A model generated the notes under the pieces. That model had not been told where the DNA came from and ran no database searches. It saw only the letters and a list, made by a program, of their open reading frames with translations. 64,000 bases of DNA from positions 2,562,124 through 2,626,123 of the forward strand of contig JALPQD010000007.1 in NCBI GenBank assembly GCA_023101885.1, in the 5' to 3' direction. Position numbers and translations under genes: made by a program. Source of the DNA: Typhlomys cinereus. Taxonomy: Eukaryota > Chordata > Mammalia > Rodentia > Platacanthomyidae. Shown in pieces: positions 1-12,791 of the stretch; position 1 is the first letter of the stretch, and every line of letters starts with the position of its first letter.

Positions 1-689
1 TGGGATTATTAATGCTCCTGGGAGGGATTCATTCTTATGGATGATACAACTGAAGAAAGATTGCCAGAAACACTGGAATTGAGGTGACACCTGAGACAGT
101 GCGAGGCAGTGAGAATTCCACGCTCTCCTGCAGCCTACGTCCACCTTCAGGGGAATCACAAGAAATCACCTCTCTAGTAGGAAACCAGATGGAGCAGGTA
201 TTGATGGGTATATTTGTGAATGTGCATGACGAATTTCCAAAATTTCTCCCATCTCTGCGTGGTTTTATTTTGTCAAGTCTAGTGAGTAGAAGTACATGAA
301 TTTCTGATCAGTCACCCATAATGCCAGGATTAAAAATAGTTGCAACTTAACTACTTACAAGGAGCCTCTGCTTCCTTCTTCGCCATGTCTCCCACTTCAA
401 GTCAATTTGAAGAATATTAGTGAGAAATCTGGTTTGATAGGTCATTGTGCCCTCTTGTGGTAATTCCAGATGTCAGCAGAAATTATGTTAAATCTAATGG
501 TGATAGAAAGCTGCTGCCCAACTGTGTCTTCCACCTCTGACAGGTATGTTCTCCCAGGCTTAAAACAAATCAGACACAAACACATCCCAAATAATTGCTG
601 TGTCATAGAAGAAGGAACCAGATGTGGTGAAGAAGGAACCAATCACACTTAAAATTCATATTTCTTTAAGGAAGGAACATGACTGTAAG
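1..689. other. No gene seen; unique or decayed sequence
   Basis: No long open frame, splice-framed exon or recognisable repeat is visible. Short frames of 60-71 codons on both strands are what random sequence gives. Confidence 0.5.
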
Positions 690-860
690 CAAATTACTAA
701 ATTGCCCTGATATATGGGGGTTTTGCTTCTGTGAAGGTCAGAGGACAGCTTTGGAATTGAGTTCTGTCATTCCATCATATGACTTTTTGGGGACAGGACA
801 GAGGTTGCCAAGTTTGCCAACAAGTTTCTTTAACTGCTAAGACATTTTGCTGATCTGACC
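690..860 (-). mobile_element. Decayed tRNA-derived SINE (B2/B3 type), minus strand
   Basis: Read on the plus strand, the order 'ggtcagaggacagcttt', then a 'gagttctgtcattccatcatatg' like block, then 'ctgctaagacattttgctgat', matches the reverse complement of the rodent B2/B3 SINE body and head. The many mismatches mark it as an old copy. The exact family is uncertain. Confidence 0.6.
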
Positions 861-1552
861 TCCTTTCTTTAGACTGCACAATGCCTGTTCTTTAAATTCT
901 TGACAGTTGCCCTTCCAATCTATGGATACAGTCACATTACAGTAAAAATGTACAGGACACAACTTCAAATCCTCACTGCTGCCATATTTCTGGTCACAGA
1001 TATGTTTTAAATTTTTATTATTTCTCTGAAGGGATCATGTGTGCCCTGTCTATTGGAAAGTGCAGCCTCTTCAACTCTAAACAAGTGTTTGTCAACCGCA
1101 GATTTTATGTAGAATTCTGCCCACCCACAGAGCCATCCCCAGGTCGTCCAAATGCTTCCACAGCCGTAGCACAAGAAAAAAGACACATCACAGGATGTGA
1201 ATATCGCTGCTCACATTTGAGAATCAGAAGTTTTCCTGTAACAGTTGGTCTCTGATCCAAACGGCTTTTGACTTTACTTGGTTCGTTGACATTTTGCCTC
1301 TTTGCTTTTTTTTGTGACTTTGAAAAATGCACAAATGAATAAAATATTGATATAATGATAAAATAAATCATTTGCTAATGACACCAAGACATGAGCAGAT
1401 GGAAGAATCTGACACTGTGTAGGAATAAATCAAGTATCAGAAAGAACAGAAATAGTTTTTTTCATAAATTGAAGGGAGGTGGTGACGACATACAGTTAAG
1501 TGAGACCTTTCACACAATGAGTGTCTGCAATAAAACAGAACAAGCCTTTTAA

Positions 1553-1735
1553 GATGCCGAGAGCACATAACGCACTATATTCAACCCTTATTGCCTTGCG
1601 AGATACTCAAACATTCATCACGCCCGGCGTGTTATGTGCATTCTTGCATTCAGCACAGGCGTTTCCCTAATAGCATAAATACTTTTCATGAGTTTTTAAA
1701 TCACACTAGCGCTATCGTCGGCAAAGTGAGGATTT
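1553..1735. other. Isolated CpG cluster, candidate conserved non-coding element
   Basis: About ten CpG dinucleotides fall within roughly 180 bp, including cacgcccggcgtg and agcgctatcgtcgg. The flanking kilobases have almost none. It is not part of any L1 monomer or SINE that I recognise, and the AT-rich blocks around it look non-repetitive. It could be a regulatory element, a CpG-rich repeat remnant, or chance. Function is not shown by the sequence. Confidence 0.3.
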
Positions 1736-1905
1736 ATTTTATTGTTCATAAAACTGTAGTGTTGCTAGGTCTCATTTTGAAGCCTCTTCTGGACTGGAGT
1801 GCCATTCCAACTCCAGCCACCCCCTGAAGTTGATGACAAGTGTCAGGAGACCGACAGTAAAAGAAGCTGAGAGATGTGTCATTTCAGAGGCACCGCTGCT
1901 GTGCC

Positions 1906-1920
1906 GGGGGGGGGGGGGGG
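1906..1920 (+). repeat. Homopolymer run of 15 G
   Basis: Fifteen consecutive G residues follow 'gtgcc'. Such runs are length-unstable and can stack as G-quadruplex-like structures. The reported length may also be a sequencing artefact. Confidence 0.9.
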
Positions 1921-4550
1921 TTAACTACTGAGGCAGCAAGGCTTGTGTGTTTCCTTGGGTCACAGCGACATCTATTTCAGCACACAGGTCAGAAAACATT
2001 TTTTTTCCCATGGTATCTTCTATTTTAATAGCCCGTAATCATCAGTTATAACACAGGGAAAAAAATAACACAGTGGATTTATAAAGCCAACAATTTCTTT
2101 TTGTAAAGAGCCCATGATATAATTTAATGTTTACAGACCTTTATAGCAAACTATCCTTATGTGGCTACAGCATCCAAGTTGAGCACAGGCTGCAGGAGCT
2201 AATAATCGAGACTCTGTGTTGTACTCATTTTAGCTTCCTATCTCCCTTGCATTCAGTCCAACCTAAGCCAAATATTTTTTCAATTAAATCAGTTACCTTA
2301 ATTGAAAAGAATAACCCAAGTGTGATTTCAATGTACTCTCACAACTGTTGATAAAATTATAATTTTTCATAAAATTATTAAGACAGGCTAAGCATTCAGC
2401 ACAGATCAACATGATAATATCATAGAAGGTTGCAATCATGCTTACAATGCAGAAATGCTTTGGAAATGCTTAAAATGCAGATACATCCATGAACTTTTCA
2501 CATGATACATTAATGAGGTAAATAATACTCCTCATTGATAGAAAAAAAAAAAAAGCTTTTATTGGGTCAATCCAGAAAACAGCCAATGTCACTTTCAGGG
2601 AATGTTTCCAATGTGCTCAGTGTGGAAGCTTGTGCTAATGAATGTTCTACTTCTTGAATGAAGGAAAGTGTGTCCTGCTAGTCAGTTATGAATAAAGCAA
2701 GACCCTTCAGAGAAAGTCTCATGGTAATGACAGAATCTTGGAATTCTTAACTTACTTTTCATTTCAGTTGCCTGTCTTTTGAATTAACTGCCTATTAAAT
2801 GTATTATTCAAATTTAGTGGTCATATAATTAAATTGACATTTTGTTTAGAAAGCACACTTCTAATTTTTAGTCTTGGAAAAGTGTTAGCCACTAGTTAAA
2901 AATGCAAAAAAATCTCAGTAGTCAATGCTTTCACATAAGCATTTATTCTAAAATATCTGTGATCAATTATTTCATTAACAAATCATTATTATTTCCACTT
3001 CTTCCAAACACTTTCTGATGATTACATATTTCTCCTGTGATACGAGAATCATCATTCATTACCCATAATTCTTTTCAAAGTCCTCCAACCTTCCAATTAT
3101 TGTAGAAGAATTTGAAAAGATTGAATTTCTTTTGCTATGCTGGGGACAGAACCGAGAAACTTTCACATGCTAGATCGAGTGCTTATTCTTTCACTGAGCC
3201 TTATCACCAACACTAATAACTGAATGTCCGTCTTCATTTGTGTGCTATAAAAATTCTTTCCTAACTGTATCACAGTCTGTTTCCCAACCAAAATTCCTCT
3301 GTTGAACAGAGTTTAATTCTATCATTTAAAGGGAATAAATATTTTGCTTGGCCTTTTAAGACTTTATTTCTATCTGCACACATCTTTTATTTTCTTACAT
3401 GTATTCTTTCATAGAATTATGCTTTCCAGCTGATTGTTCAGTGAAATTGGACATACCATTCAAGTCCTTCTCCATTTGAAAATGTCATTATCTTACAAAT
3501 AATAAAATACTAAATTTTGAGATAACAAATTTATTGCCTTTGAAAAGTATTAAAATTGATATTTCCTCATGTTCTTGCATTTGTTAAAATTAATTCAGGG
3601 ACCACATATTATTTTTTAAATGATTGACAAAATTTCTTGAAGTGTAAGTTTGCAGAATGTACTGTAACTGACAGGCATTAAATTTCCTTGTCTTGGAGTC
3701 CAGTGCCTGCTCCCTGTCTACACATCTGGGTTTTCATTGCAATAATATTTCTGTTGTGTGGGCTACCATCCTTAGCATGTCACTCAATGCATTTTGCTTT
3801 GCTTATGCCAGTACAGAGCATTTCACTGTCTCCCATCTCCCACATTTTTTCTTTATTATTTCCATCACTTTCTAGAGTTCCTTGCCCTTGAACTGGATCT
3901 GAGAAAACTTATTCTGGCAGATCTCTTTACAGCGATGCATCGTCCCTGTGACTTTGGTTCCCTATAGGAGTTTAGGAACAGTTGTAACTTTCCCTTAATT
4001 TCCGTGCTTCCTGCATTAGCTCATGTTTTGATATTTATTTGATTTTGGTTATGTGTTGATTTACTCTTGTTTTGCTCATTTTGTTGTCCAAATATTTGTG
4101 CTCACATCTTTCATAAAAATTTTCCTAAAAGGAAAGTATTAGCATGAGAAATCATTTACGTTTCCCAAAATAAATATTTACATTCCATCCTCAAATATTT
4201 TTTCAGTATTTTGGGTGTTACATTTTATTTGTAAAGAAAGTGTTACTCACTTTGCTGATCATTGTTTTTCTAGTGCTGAGAGTGTGAAGCGTGCCCTCAT
4301 GTAAATATGTTGCCTGCTGATGTTTGGAACTTCTGTTATATCTGGTTTGGGTAGGTGCGATTCCTTATTAAGTCTTCTACTTTATCAAGAGTACACTATG
4401 ACTGATAGAAATCCCTGATACCTTTGCCTTTTTATTTGAACTATTTAGAACATGACAAAGAAATCAGCATCACTGTGAATTGTATGCTCTCTTCCAATGT
4501 CATACTTCATAAATGTAAGGGAGCTCTGGACAACCATAACCTACAACTTT

Positions 4551-5087
4551 TTTTTTCCCACTCATACAAACTTAACAGGTACACCAGTCCCTTCCCTCCC
4601 TCCAACCTCCCACCACCCTGTCCCCCCCTCACCTCCCCCCTCTCCATCTCCCAGTGCCTCCCCCTCCCATCCCAGGAGCATCCTTTAATATGCATGCCAG
4701 ACTCTCCTCTGGGTCTTCCTCTCCAATGAGGTGCAAGGACCCAGTGGCATTTCCCAGAACTCTTTCCTGTGTTCCCCTTAAGTATAGGAACACTACTGTG
4801 GCTGCCAATCCCTTACCTCCAAGGATTTTAGTTCCTTTAGCAAATGCTAGACTTTGTGGGGTCCATAGTGTGTGGGACATTGTGCAGGGCATGCAAAGTC
4901 CAATTATGATTGCTTCGGCCCTAGCTTGTGTGGAGTATCTTGCATATCATTGCTCCCCCCATCCTTGTGTTCTTACAATCTTACCGCCCCCTCTTCCACA
5001 AATTTCCCTGAGCTTCTGGATGGGGAGAGATTAGGCTGGCCTGATTCCAGGTGGTCGATATAGAGTCTCTAAAGTTCTGGATTATGG
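4551..5087 (-). mobile_element. 5'-truncated L1, 3' UTR only, minus strand
   Basis: A T-rich start (reverse poly(A)) is followed by the reversed L1 3' terminus 'actcatacaaacttaacagg', the polypyrimidine complement of the L1 polypurine tract, and the remaining 3' UTR. Perfect 16-bp duplications 'cataacctacaacttt' lie at 4535-4550 and 5088-5103, so this is a single target-primed insertion of about 537 bp. It holds no coding sequence. The similarity to the 3' UTRs of E1, E2 and E5 places it in the same L1 lineage. Confidence 0.93.
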
Positions 5088-5103
5088 CATAACCTACAAC
5101 TTT

Positions 5104-5293
5104 GTTTGTTTTGAGTTTATTTTGTTCGTGGTGCATTTTGCTTTGTTTTACATATCTCAAACTGGCATTGAAATCTTTAATTAGCCCAGGCTGACTATGA
5201 GCCTCTGATCTCTTGGGTAAGCCTCCCAAGTACTAAATTTACAACAGATTTACAAAATAGATTTAATAGATTTATATGTCACCATGCCTGACT
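5104..5293 (-). mobile_element. Decayed B1-like (7SL-derived) SINE, minus strand
   Basis: The plus strand reads like a reversed B1: 'gcccaggctgactatgagcctctgatctc', 'gcctcccaagtacta', and after a short AT-rich insertion 'caccatgcctgac'. The L1 at 4551-5087 inserted beside its tail. Family assignment is by motif order only. Confidence 0.6.
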
Positions 5294-6899
5294 ATACCTC
5301 AAAACATCGCATCCTTGCTCTGTCTTTTACAAGCTGTCAATGTGTACTCACCCTTCAGCACCCTGAGAAATGGTACCTAATGGCAAAGAAAAGGGCCCTC
5401 TCTTGATTTGACCTGCATGTTTAGTTTGAAAGAATCAGGTTTGAAAGAACCTGATGAATCAGGTTTATGAGTCTGAATGCTGTCTTACATGCAAGAGTTA
5501 CTTTCATCTGCAGCTACACACTTGATACCATGCACACTGTGGGCACAAGTGCAGCACCATGCTTTCCAATGAGGCAATTTTTACCAAGAAAGAAATGATA
5601 GGCATGCTTGCAATGTCACCATCCTCTTGCCTTCATGATTTGCCATGGTGAACAACCGTGATTCTTACCTGTGACTCTGAATCTGATTCTTCACTTTGGA
5701 AGTCAGTCATTAAAGTCCATATGACTTTCATAGATCTCATGCACAATGATACACTTGTATAATAGGCCCACCCTTCTGCCTAAGTTATACTGTCTCGGGA
5801 TTCTGCTTCAAAATCTGTGCTGTGACTATCAGACCACTTCTAGTGATAGTGCAGAGACATCTTTACTTCCGCAACTATTCTCAGGTGTTGGGTGTCTCTG
5901 TGCATGTGATTCGGGGAAGGCATTTGACAAATACAAACCTAAGACAGCCTCCATACCAATCCTCTGAAGGCCTAACAATTAGCATTGCCCCCTCCAAAAA
6001 AAAGATCAAGACACAAAAGAGAATCTACATGATAACTAAATATCGTTTCACTAAATATGTAGAATACATCAGACATTGAATGAGGATAGTTGTGGGTTGT
6101 GGATTATTTATCTATCATAATGGCTCTGTGAAATATAAAACATTGATTATATTTAATGTATGAGATAAGTAGTGTCAAGAAAAGAAGATTAAAACACATC
6201 CCCCAAGGTTACATTGCTGCAAATGACAAAGCCAGAGTTAAAGTCGATGGGTCACATCAAGTCTTTTCTATCTCGTGAGGATATTCCTTTTCTAAGACAG
6301 TTCATCTAAACTGCGCTTTAAATAGTAAGCCCATGTAAAGACAGTGTGATCTAAAACAACTTATATTCTATAATATAGAAAATATATACACTAGCAACTA
6401 CTTGTATGATACATAAATATTTATGAAGTAATTCTATATCGCGAGGCAAACTGTAGGTAAATAGATCAAAGTTTTTAATAATAGCCCTAAGGCTACTTAG
6501 GAACTGAAATTGGAACATGTTAATTTATCGCATAACCATTTGGTAGATTATTTTCAGTAAGAAGAAATATACAATGTGGAGTCCTCTCTATTTATACATG
6601 CAACCATGATATTCAGGATGCTAAAGGAAAGTTTTGAATGTAGTATTTAGAGTTTTGATTAGCAATTTGGAAAGGCATTAGTTTAGGAGATTTGATAATT
6701 ATATCATTTTTATCCTGGGATGTTTTATTACTTTTTCTATAAATAGATATCAATTTGGCATATTAATATAAGAATCCTGTACTCATCTATTCACCTTAAA
6801 TAGACTTACCTCTACCTCTCAGGTAAGATGGATGGTCTGTACATCCTGCTACAGAGAGATAATTGAATGTGTCAGAGGAACTGGAAGGGGAGAGTTCAT
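5294..6899. other. No gene seen; unique sequence
   Basis: AT-rich DNA without recognisable coding or repeat structure. The 85-codon frame at 5822-6079 has no recognisable domain and no coding signature. Confidence 0.5.
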
Positions 6900-7282
6900 C
6901 TAGGGTCACAGAGAACAATGCTGCAGTTGCTGTCTTCGATCTGTGAGACAGTGCTCAGACTGAAGAACATAGGAGAGTAAAAGGACCATTGATTTGGCTG
7001 ACAGTTCTGAGCAGACACAGTCCATTATGGAAGGAACCAGAGAGCAGAAGGCATGGATGGAGACAGAAGCAGGAGGCTGCCTCAAGCCACTGAAAACATC
7101 ATGAGGAGCAACAGGAGCAAGAGGAAGCAGGACAGGGCTACCAAACCGCATGACCCTCCCTCCATGAAGTGACTTCCTCCAGCGGGCTCTGCTCTTAAGG
7201 GGCCTCAACTTAGCAAATGCTAACACCACCTGGTTGAATCTCATGAGCTTCTGGGAGGCAACTGACATTCAAACCATGACAA
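6900..7282 (+). mobile_element. Probable MaLR-type retroelement fragment
   Basis: The order 'catcatgaggagcaac...', 'agtgacttcctcc', 'ggcctcaact' and the closing 'cattcaaaccatgac' resembles decayed ERVL-MaLR sequence common in rodents. The overlapping 120-codon minus-strand frame at 6906-7268 is incidental. No intact LTR ends are visible, so confidence is limited. Confidence 0.4.
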
Positions 7283-9499
7283 TTAGTAAAGTCTGGATGA
7301 TATTAGGCAGTATTATTCATCATCAACTGTAACATTCTTTAAACAAAAGTATGACATAAAAGTTAAACAGGAGCCTAGAAAGTGGTATTCAAGTCTCTAA
7401 GCTTCTTTGTATAAAACATGACATAAAACAAATGTGATCTAAGTTAGAGTCTGAAAATATTGAAAAATGAGAGGAAGAATAGAGGACAAATGGATTTGTT
7501 CAGAGCAGGAAGATATCTGGTTATCAATCTGAGTCTTAAACTTACTTTTCATGATTAGTAGATATTTAAATATGGACAACCCACATTAACAATACATGAA
7601 GTCTAAATGTGTTCCACCAATACAATAGTGACTGTGCATGAACTTTGGATAAAACACTTTCTTTACATTTCTTTACATGTAACCTCCTTTCTCTGCTACC
7701 ACTCCTGTGACTCCAAGCATTGATATCTGCAATCACAAGTCAATTCTGAAATATGTATTAATATTATGATGAGTAGAAAATATTATTTAATATGTAGGAA
7801 AAAGTTTCAGTGGAGTTACTTAGTACAGATCACATGACTAATGAATAAAAGTGGAATTTCTATCCTATCCTCTGTCCACGACATTCTTGATACTCCTGGT
7901 TTCTAAAAGGTCTACATGCTGTCTAGCTATATACTTCCTTGAGATCAGCATGCTTGTAACAATAATCAGATGTTATTCCTATCTCAACAATAGATTCTTT
8001 AGAATTAACTAAAACGTACTTCACCATGTCATTGACTTAATCAGGAGAACCTAGCAAATAGTAGTTTCCTTTTGAAGGCAAAATTCATGCACAGTTGGAA
8101 CTTTCTGTAAAACAAGGTTGTCTCTAAGGGCTGAGAGACTTTTTCAGACAAACTTATGGAATTAACTCTGTCAAGAACCTGAATGTTCTCAGAAGAAGAA
8201 CCTATGATACAGGAAAATGCGGCTTACATAACAAGTTGTTGACATTCTGTGAGAAGCAAAGAAGCCTTAAAACATGAAATCAGTATGTGTTAATTTGAAG
8301 ACATGACTGGCTGGCCCTCTCATTGTCAGAAACTGAGCCCACTGTGCCTTGTCCTTCAAGGCAGCTTTTCAAGGTTGCTTTTCCCAGGACAAGCCTGATA
8401 GTCACCTCTACTCACACACCAATTCACTCTCCAATATACAATCTTCAACATTTTGCTCTGTGACTACACACGTTTTAACTTAGCTGGTTCATCCATGAGC
8501 CAGTGTCCAAGACATCCTCAGAGAACTTGAGCTACCCAGGCTTCCAAAACCCTTGGATTCCAGGACAGGTCTCATCTTGAGAACGGTATTTCCTAGACCT
8601 ACACACAGTGATAACTTTCTGTATGTTTCAGGAAGTTCCTATCCTGCAGAAGACTTGCCAGCTCATCACTCAGGTCCCAAGGTTCAGTGAAGCATGAGAC
8701 TCTATACTCCATACAGAGACACAGATACACAATGATACCCAATACAAACCCCAATATTATGTGTGCATGAGCGTGCACACACGTGCACACACACACACAC
8801 ACACACACACACAATAGCATGGAATGAGCTTCTCCACCATGCCATACCCCACTCTGTATGTCCTCTTTCATTTTGTATATTCTGTTTCAAATTAATGGCC
8901 AGTGGAAGGTGAAGCCATGCTTATCTTGTCCATGTTGATTTTGAAAGTAAACAGCCATCTCAAACCATTTGGGTTCACCATACCTTAATGAATGCATCTC
9001 TGAAAGCCTCTTTTACCAGTTGTCATCATCTTTTAGATCTTGTCTGATTGTTTGACATAATAATGCTCAATTTTGGATCTGTTAGGTCCTGATCACCTCC
9101 AAAGAAATGGGGCAGAATAAGCCATGTGGATTGTGGACATAAGGGCATAAGTGTCATGGCATCTGGTACTAGGTGCCAGTGGTGGGAGAGGAGCCAATGG
9201 TGGGGGAGGGTCATTCAGTTTGCCAGCAGGGTGGAGGCTCCCTTGGAATAGAGTATGCTCACTACTCATTAAAGAACATTCTGAGATCAAGCAGCAGAGG
9301 ACAGAGCTGAAGCCAGGTTTCAGTGTCCTGGGTTGTCCTTAAAAGTTCATGTGTGAGTGCACAGTTGTCCACCACTTAAAACTCTAGGTTAAAGTTTTAT
9401 CCTAAGCCTTCTAGAAAAACAAACAAAACCACAAAAAAATAACAGAAACAAAGCAAAAAAACATACCTGTGTCACTTAGCTCTTCTTTTTCCTCCTTCT
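7283..9499. other. No gene seen; unique sequence with one CA repeat
   Basis: No exon-like frame is supported. The stretch holds the (AC)n tract listed separately; nothing else stands out. Confidence 0.5.
8785..8812 (+). repeat. (AC)n microsatellite
   Basis: Uninterrupted CA/AC dinucleotides, preceded by a degenerate 'gtgcacacacgtgc' region. The cysteine/valine-rich minus-strand frames here are translations of the repeat. Confidence 0.95.
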
Positions 9500-9962
9500 C
9501 CAGTGCACCAAGCTCCATTGACTTCTTCTATGCTATCTACCTCTGAAATCAACCGTTTTAGAGTCTAAACTTGAAAGACATCACCCAGTGCTTGTCCATC
9601 TATGCCTGGCTTATTTCATGACATGTAATGATGTCCAGTTCCCTCCACGTGGGAGCAAATGACAGGAACGACTCTTTTCTTTAGCCTAACAGTATTCCCT
9701 TGTGCTTATATGTCATATTTCCTTTATGCTTCATCAGCTGATGGGCACTTCAATTACTTTCCATGTCTTAGCTATTTTAAACAGTTTGCAGAAGACATTG
9801 GGGGAAGGATATCTCTGACACATACTGATTTCACTTCCTTTAAACATATACCCAGGAGTGAGATTGACTGATCACCAGCTACATCTATTACTATATCTTT
9901 GAGAAACAACCCATACTATTTTCCATAAAGCTGCACTCATTTATATTCACAGCAAGATGACC
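9500..9962 (-). mobile_element. Ancient mammalian-wide L1 fragment (ORF2 end), minus strand
   Basis: The plus strand shows the recognisable reversed old-L1 block: 'cctggcttatttcatgaca', 'gatgtccagttccctccacg', 'caaatgacagga', 'cagctgatgggcacttcaat', 'cagatatct'-like text, 'catatacccaggagtgagat' and 'actattttccataaagctgc'. This is the C-terminal ORF2 region of L1 families shared across placental mammals, distinct from the young L1 of this window. It is well diverged and non-coding. Confidence 0.85.
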
Positions 9963-10317
9963 ATAGCTCATGACTGTACATTACATTCATTTTTACATCT
10001 ATATGTATATTGTATGATTGTGTGTGTAACTGTGCTTACGTGTATATAGGAACATGCATGTGATATAGGAACATGTATGTGAATGTCCAAGGCTAATGTT
10101 GGGAGTCTTACTGATTGATATGCTATATTCTTAAGAAATTAAGTAGAATGCATGTCCTGAACTCATCATAGAACTGGCAGCAAGGTGAGGTAATGATTTC
10201 ATTAGGAGATCCACTTAGTCACTACACAATGTAAAATCCATGCCACACGTAACGTCTTCACACATCATTATTTCTGAATTTAAAGAGATTTTTTATAAAG
10301 ACATATATAATGGCAAG

Positions 10318-10535
10318 AACAAAAGTTATTAAAAAAAGAAAAAAGGGAAAGAGAGGGAAAAGGAGAGGAAGAAAGAAGAGAGGAGAGGATAGGAAGGAAG
10401 GAGAGGGGAGGAAAAGAGAAGAAAGGAGGAAGGAGAAAAGAAGGAAACAATTAAGAAAGGCAAGAGAAGGGACAAAGGGAGGAAAGGAAGGGATGGGGAA
10501 GGGAAAAGAGAAGGAAAGGGAGAGAGAAAGGTGAG
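10318..10535 (+). repeat. Purine-only (A/G) low-complexity tract
   Basis: About 200 bp of almost pure A/G in irregular GGAAA, GAGAGG and AAGG units. The 74-codon Lys/Arg/Glu frame at 10310-10534 is a translation of this tract and is not a gene. Polypurine tracts of this length can form triplex DNA. Confidence 0.9.
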
Positions 10536-10717
10536 GGAAAGGATCGTTCCCAGCTGTTCTTGTTAGTCAAGCCACTTGCACATCCCTGAATTTCCTGAGT
10601 TCTCAACTAAGAGCTTAAGATTGATGCTGGACATTGCTATCGTTACCTTCAAGTGTCTACGTCGAGCTAGTGAAGTGCATTTTGGTACAAATCATCATGA
10701 GAAATGACTAGTAGAGG

Positions 10718-11040
10718 AAGCCATGGCTGGGGAGATAGCAAGATTCTGCTGTACAGCATGAGGATCTAGGTTTGGACCCCAAGTTACTGTGTAAAGCACA
10801 TCCAGGTGTGGTGGTCATCTGTGGCTCTTACACTAGAGATGTGAGGACCATGGGGCCTGCTGGCTAGACAGTTTTGTCCCTTGGTGAGTGGCAGGTTTGC
10901 TGACAGACTCTGAATCAATAAAGGAGGCAGAGAACAACAGTACCAACTTTGATTTCTACACACATGTGGATGTGCACATATATATGCACACACGGGCACA
11001 AAGGAAAGAGAAAAAATAAGAGAATAAAGAAAGAGAAAAT
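10718..11040 (+). mobile_element. B3-type SINE
   Basis: A tRNA-like head 'ggctggggagatagcaagat' and B-box-like 'gcatgaggatctaggtttgg' are followed by a B1-like middle 'catccaggtgtggtggtcat' and a CA/TG-rich 3' tail near 10960-11000. This composite order is that of rodent B3 SINEs. Substantial divergence implies an old copy. Confidence 0.6.
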
Positions 11041-11682
11041 GGCCCACTTGTGAACCCTGCGAGTCAGTTCGATGCATTATCTCAAAACTATGGAAGTGGA
11101 GTAGTTACGCAGCGCCGCTGGATTCTGGAGATTTGGTTCTATTCTTTGAGGCACTGATACAAAATGCCCTGCTATGTCCCAAAACTTAGACCTAAATGTC
11201 CTAAAAACTTAGACCAAGCAGCTTTCCCTTTGGTGACTGAGGTTTTACAAGGACTTTACCTGGCAGATCAAAAATCACCATCTACACGGCAGCAAGCTGT
11301 CTGCCCAGAGGGAAGAATGGTAAATCCTGGTAAAGCCCAAAGGCTGTTTTGAGGAACAATGTGGCTAAATTGACCATAGGGAATCTTTCCAGAAGTCAAG
11401 GAAAAACTCGTCTCTCTCAAATAAAAGGATGCTCTCTTTCTAATGGTGTCGAAGCAGTAGCTCAGGCTTACAACTTCAGCCCAGGAAGGATGACCTGTTT
11501 GCTTACAGAGACAGCAGCCATAAGACACAGGACTTGCTAACACTTGTTCCTTCGCTATATTTGACCTTTGACTCCCTGTCAGCATTACCAATGATGCAGA
11601 ACCATTATTGGCACATATTGAAGACACCATATTATCAGGAAATTATGGACATACCACGTAACAAGTAAAATCAATTATAGGA
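11041..11682. other. No gene seen
   Basis: No recognisable repeat or exon. The 120-codon minus-strand frame at 11268-11630 shows no domain I recognise and overlaps other-strand frames of similar length. Confidence 0.45.
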
Positions 11683-11906
11683 CCTGGGGAGATGATTCAA
11701 CATTCTAAGAACTTGCCAAAAAAAAAATCAAAGAACTAGAGTTGAGGCCCTGAGTTCCTGTGTTTCAGGTGTGTATGGCAGTCTGTCTGCAATTTCAGCC
11801 TCAGAAGGCAGAGACTAAGAATCCCCAGACCAAGCAAGCTGGCTAGACCAGAGCAGCCAGGGAGCTCTGGGTTTGATTAAAGACTGTTTCAAAAGAATAA
11901 AGTGGA
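11683..11906 (+). mobile_element. Decayed B3-type SINE
   Basis: The head 'ggacctggggagatgattca', a B-box-like 'gaggccctgagttcctgtg', then 'tcagaaggcagagactaag' and 'aagctggctagaccagagca' follow the order of a B3 SINE. An A/T- and CA-rich tail follows to about 12030. An A-run near 11718 interrupts the head. Confidence 0.5.
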
Positions 11907-12776
11907 AGAGAAATTGAAGATCATTCTTGATATCAGTGATGATATGCACATTCACACATATATATGGGTATAAACACATGTGTACACATCCATATATGGA
12001 AATATATACACATGTATACACCACACATATACATAAAATGGAAAAAGCAACAAAAAAGAATTTGCATATCTTATGCATTCTATATCAAATAGATATATAT
12101 GCAGCAAAACTTGATAAAGTGCTATATGCTATTCACAAAGGATCTGTATTAAAAAAGCACACTTGAATTTTCTGAAGGCAGAAGAAGCATACGCTAGGCA
12201 TGCTAACTGATAGAAACCTCACAGGAAGGAACACAGCTGGGAATGAGGCTGGACATGGTGTGGAGATAAAACGATCACAGTATTATGAAAACATGAAGCT
12301 CCTTGGGCAGGCACTCATGCCGGCATCCTCAGAGACAAACCTAAAGGAAACAGAAAGGACAAAAAGGGAAAAGACAAATCTGTAACTGAAGTTGGAGACA
12401 AATTCCTTTCTTCAACGAGTGGTAGAATGAACAGACAGAAATATTCTGAGGATCCAGGTGTCTTTACCATAGCACCAGCCACTAGATCTAACAGTATTTG
12501 ACGTATATGACAGCAACACCAAAGCCACATTCATCCAATGTTATGATGGCCTCATCCGATGTCTGTTCTGTGTTATAAAACGAACTACAAAAAAGATATC
12601 ACCAAATCTGAATTAAAGGAATCAAAAAAAGTCTCAAAACTCTCCATTGGATGAAGATAAGGCAACCTAGTTTTGAGCAAAGCAGAGAAAATCCACTCTA
12701 AAACAAAGGAAGATCACATATAATCAAATGTCTACTTCATAAATAATCATGTGTCATGGGCATAAGCTTTTTCCTT
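11907..12776. other. No gene seen; AT-rich sequence before the E1 insertion
   Basis: Contains alternating 'acacatatata' text (11940-12030) and otherwise unremarkable DNA up to the E1 target site. Confidence 0.45.
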
Positions 12777-12791
12777 AAGAAATGATTATGA
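12777..12791 (+). repeat. E1 target-site duplication, left copy
   Basis: The 15-bp 'aagaaatgattatga' is repeated exactly at 19550-19564. The preceding 'tt' gives a TT/AAGA context, close to the L1 endonuclease consensus TT/AAAA. Confidence 0.95.

Larger units (their letters stand above)
861..4534. other. No gene seen; AT-rich intergenic DNA
   Basis: I see no exon and no well-preserved repeat over 3.6 kb. The stretch is AT-rich and CpG-poor except for the cluster annotated separately at 1553-1735. Old transposon remnants too decayed to recognise by eye may be present. Confidence 0.5.

Noticed and set aside
6906..7268. 120-codon minus-strand frame
   Set aside because: Falls in a probable MaLR fragment and has no recognisable domain.
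10310..10534. 74-codon Lys/Arg/Glu-rich frame
   Set aside because: It is a translation of a purine-only tract; no domain and no codon signature.
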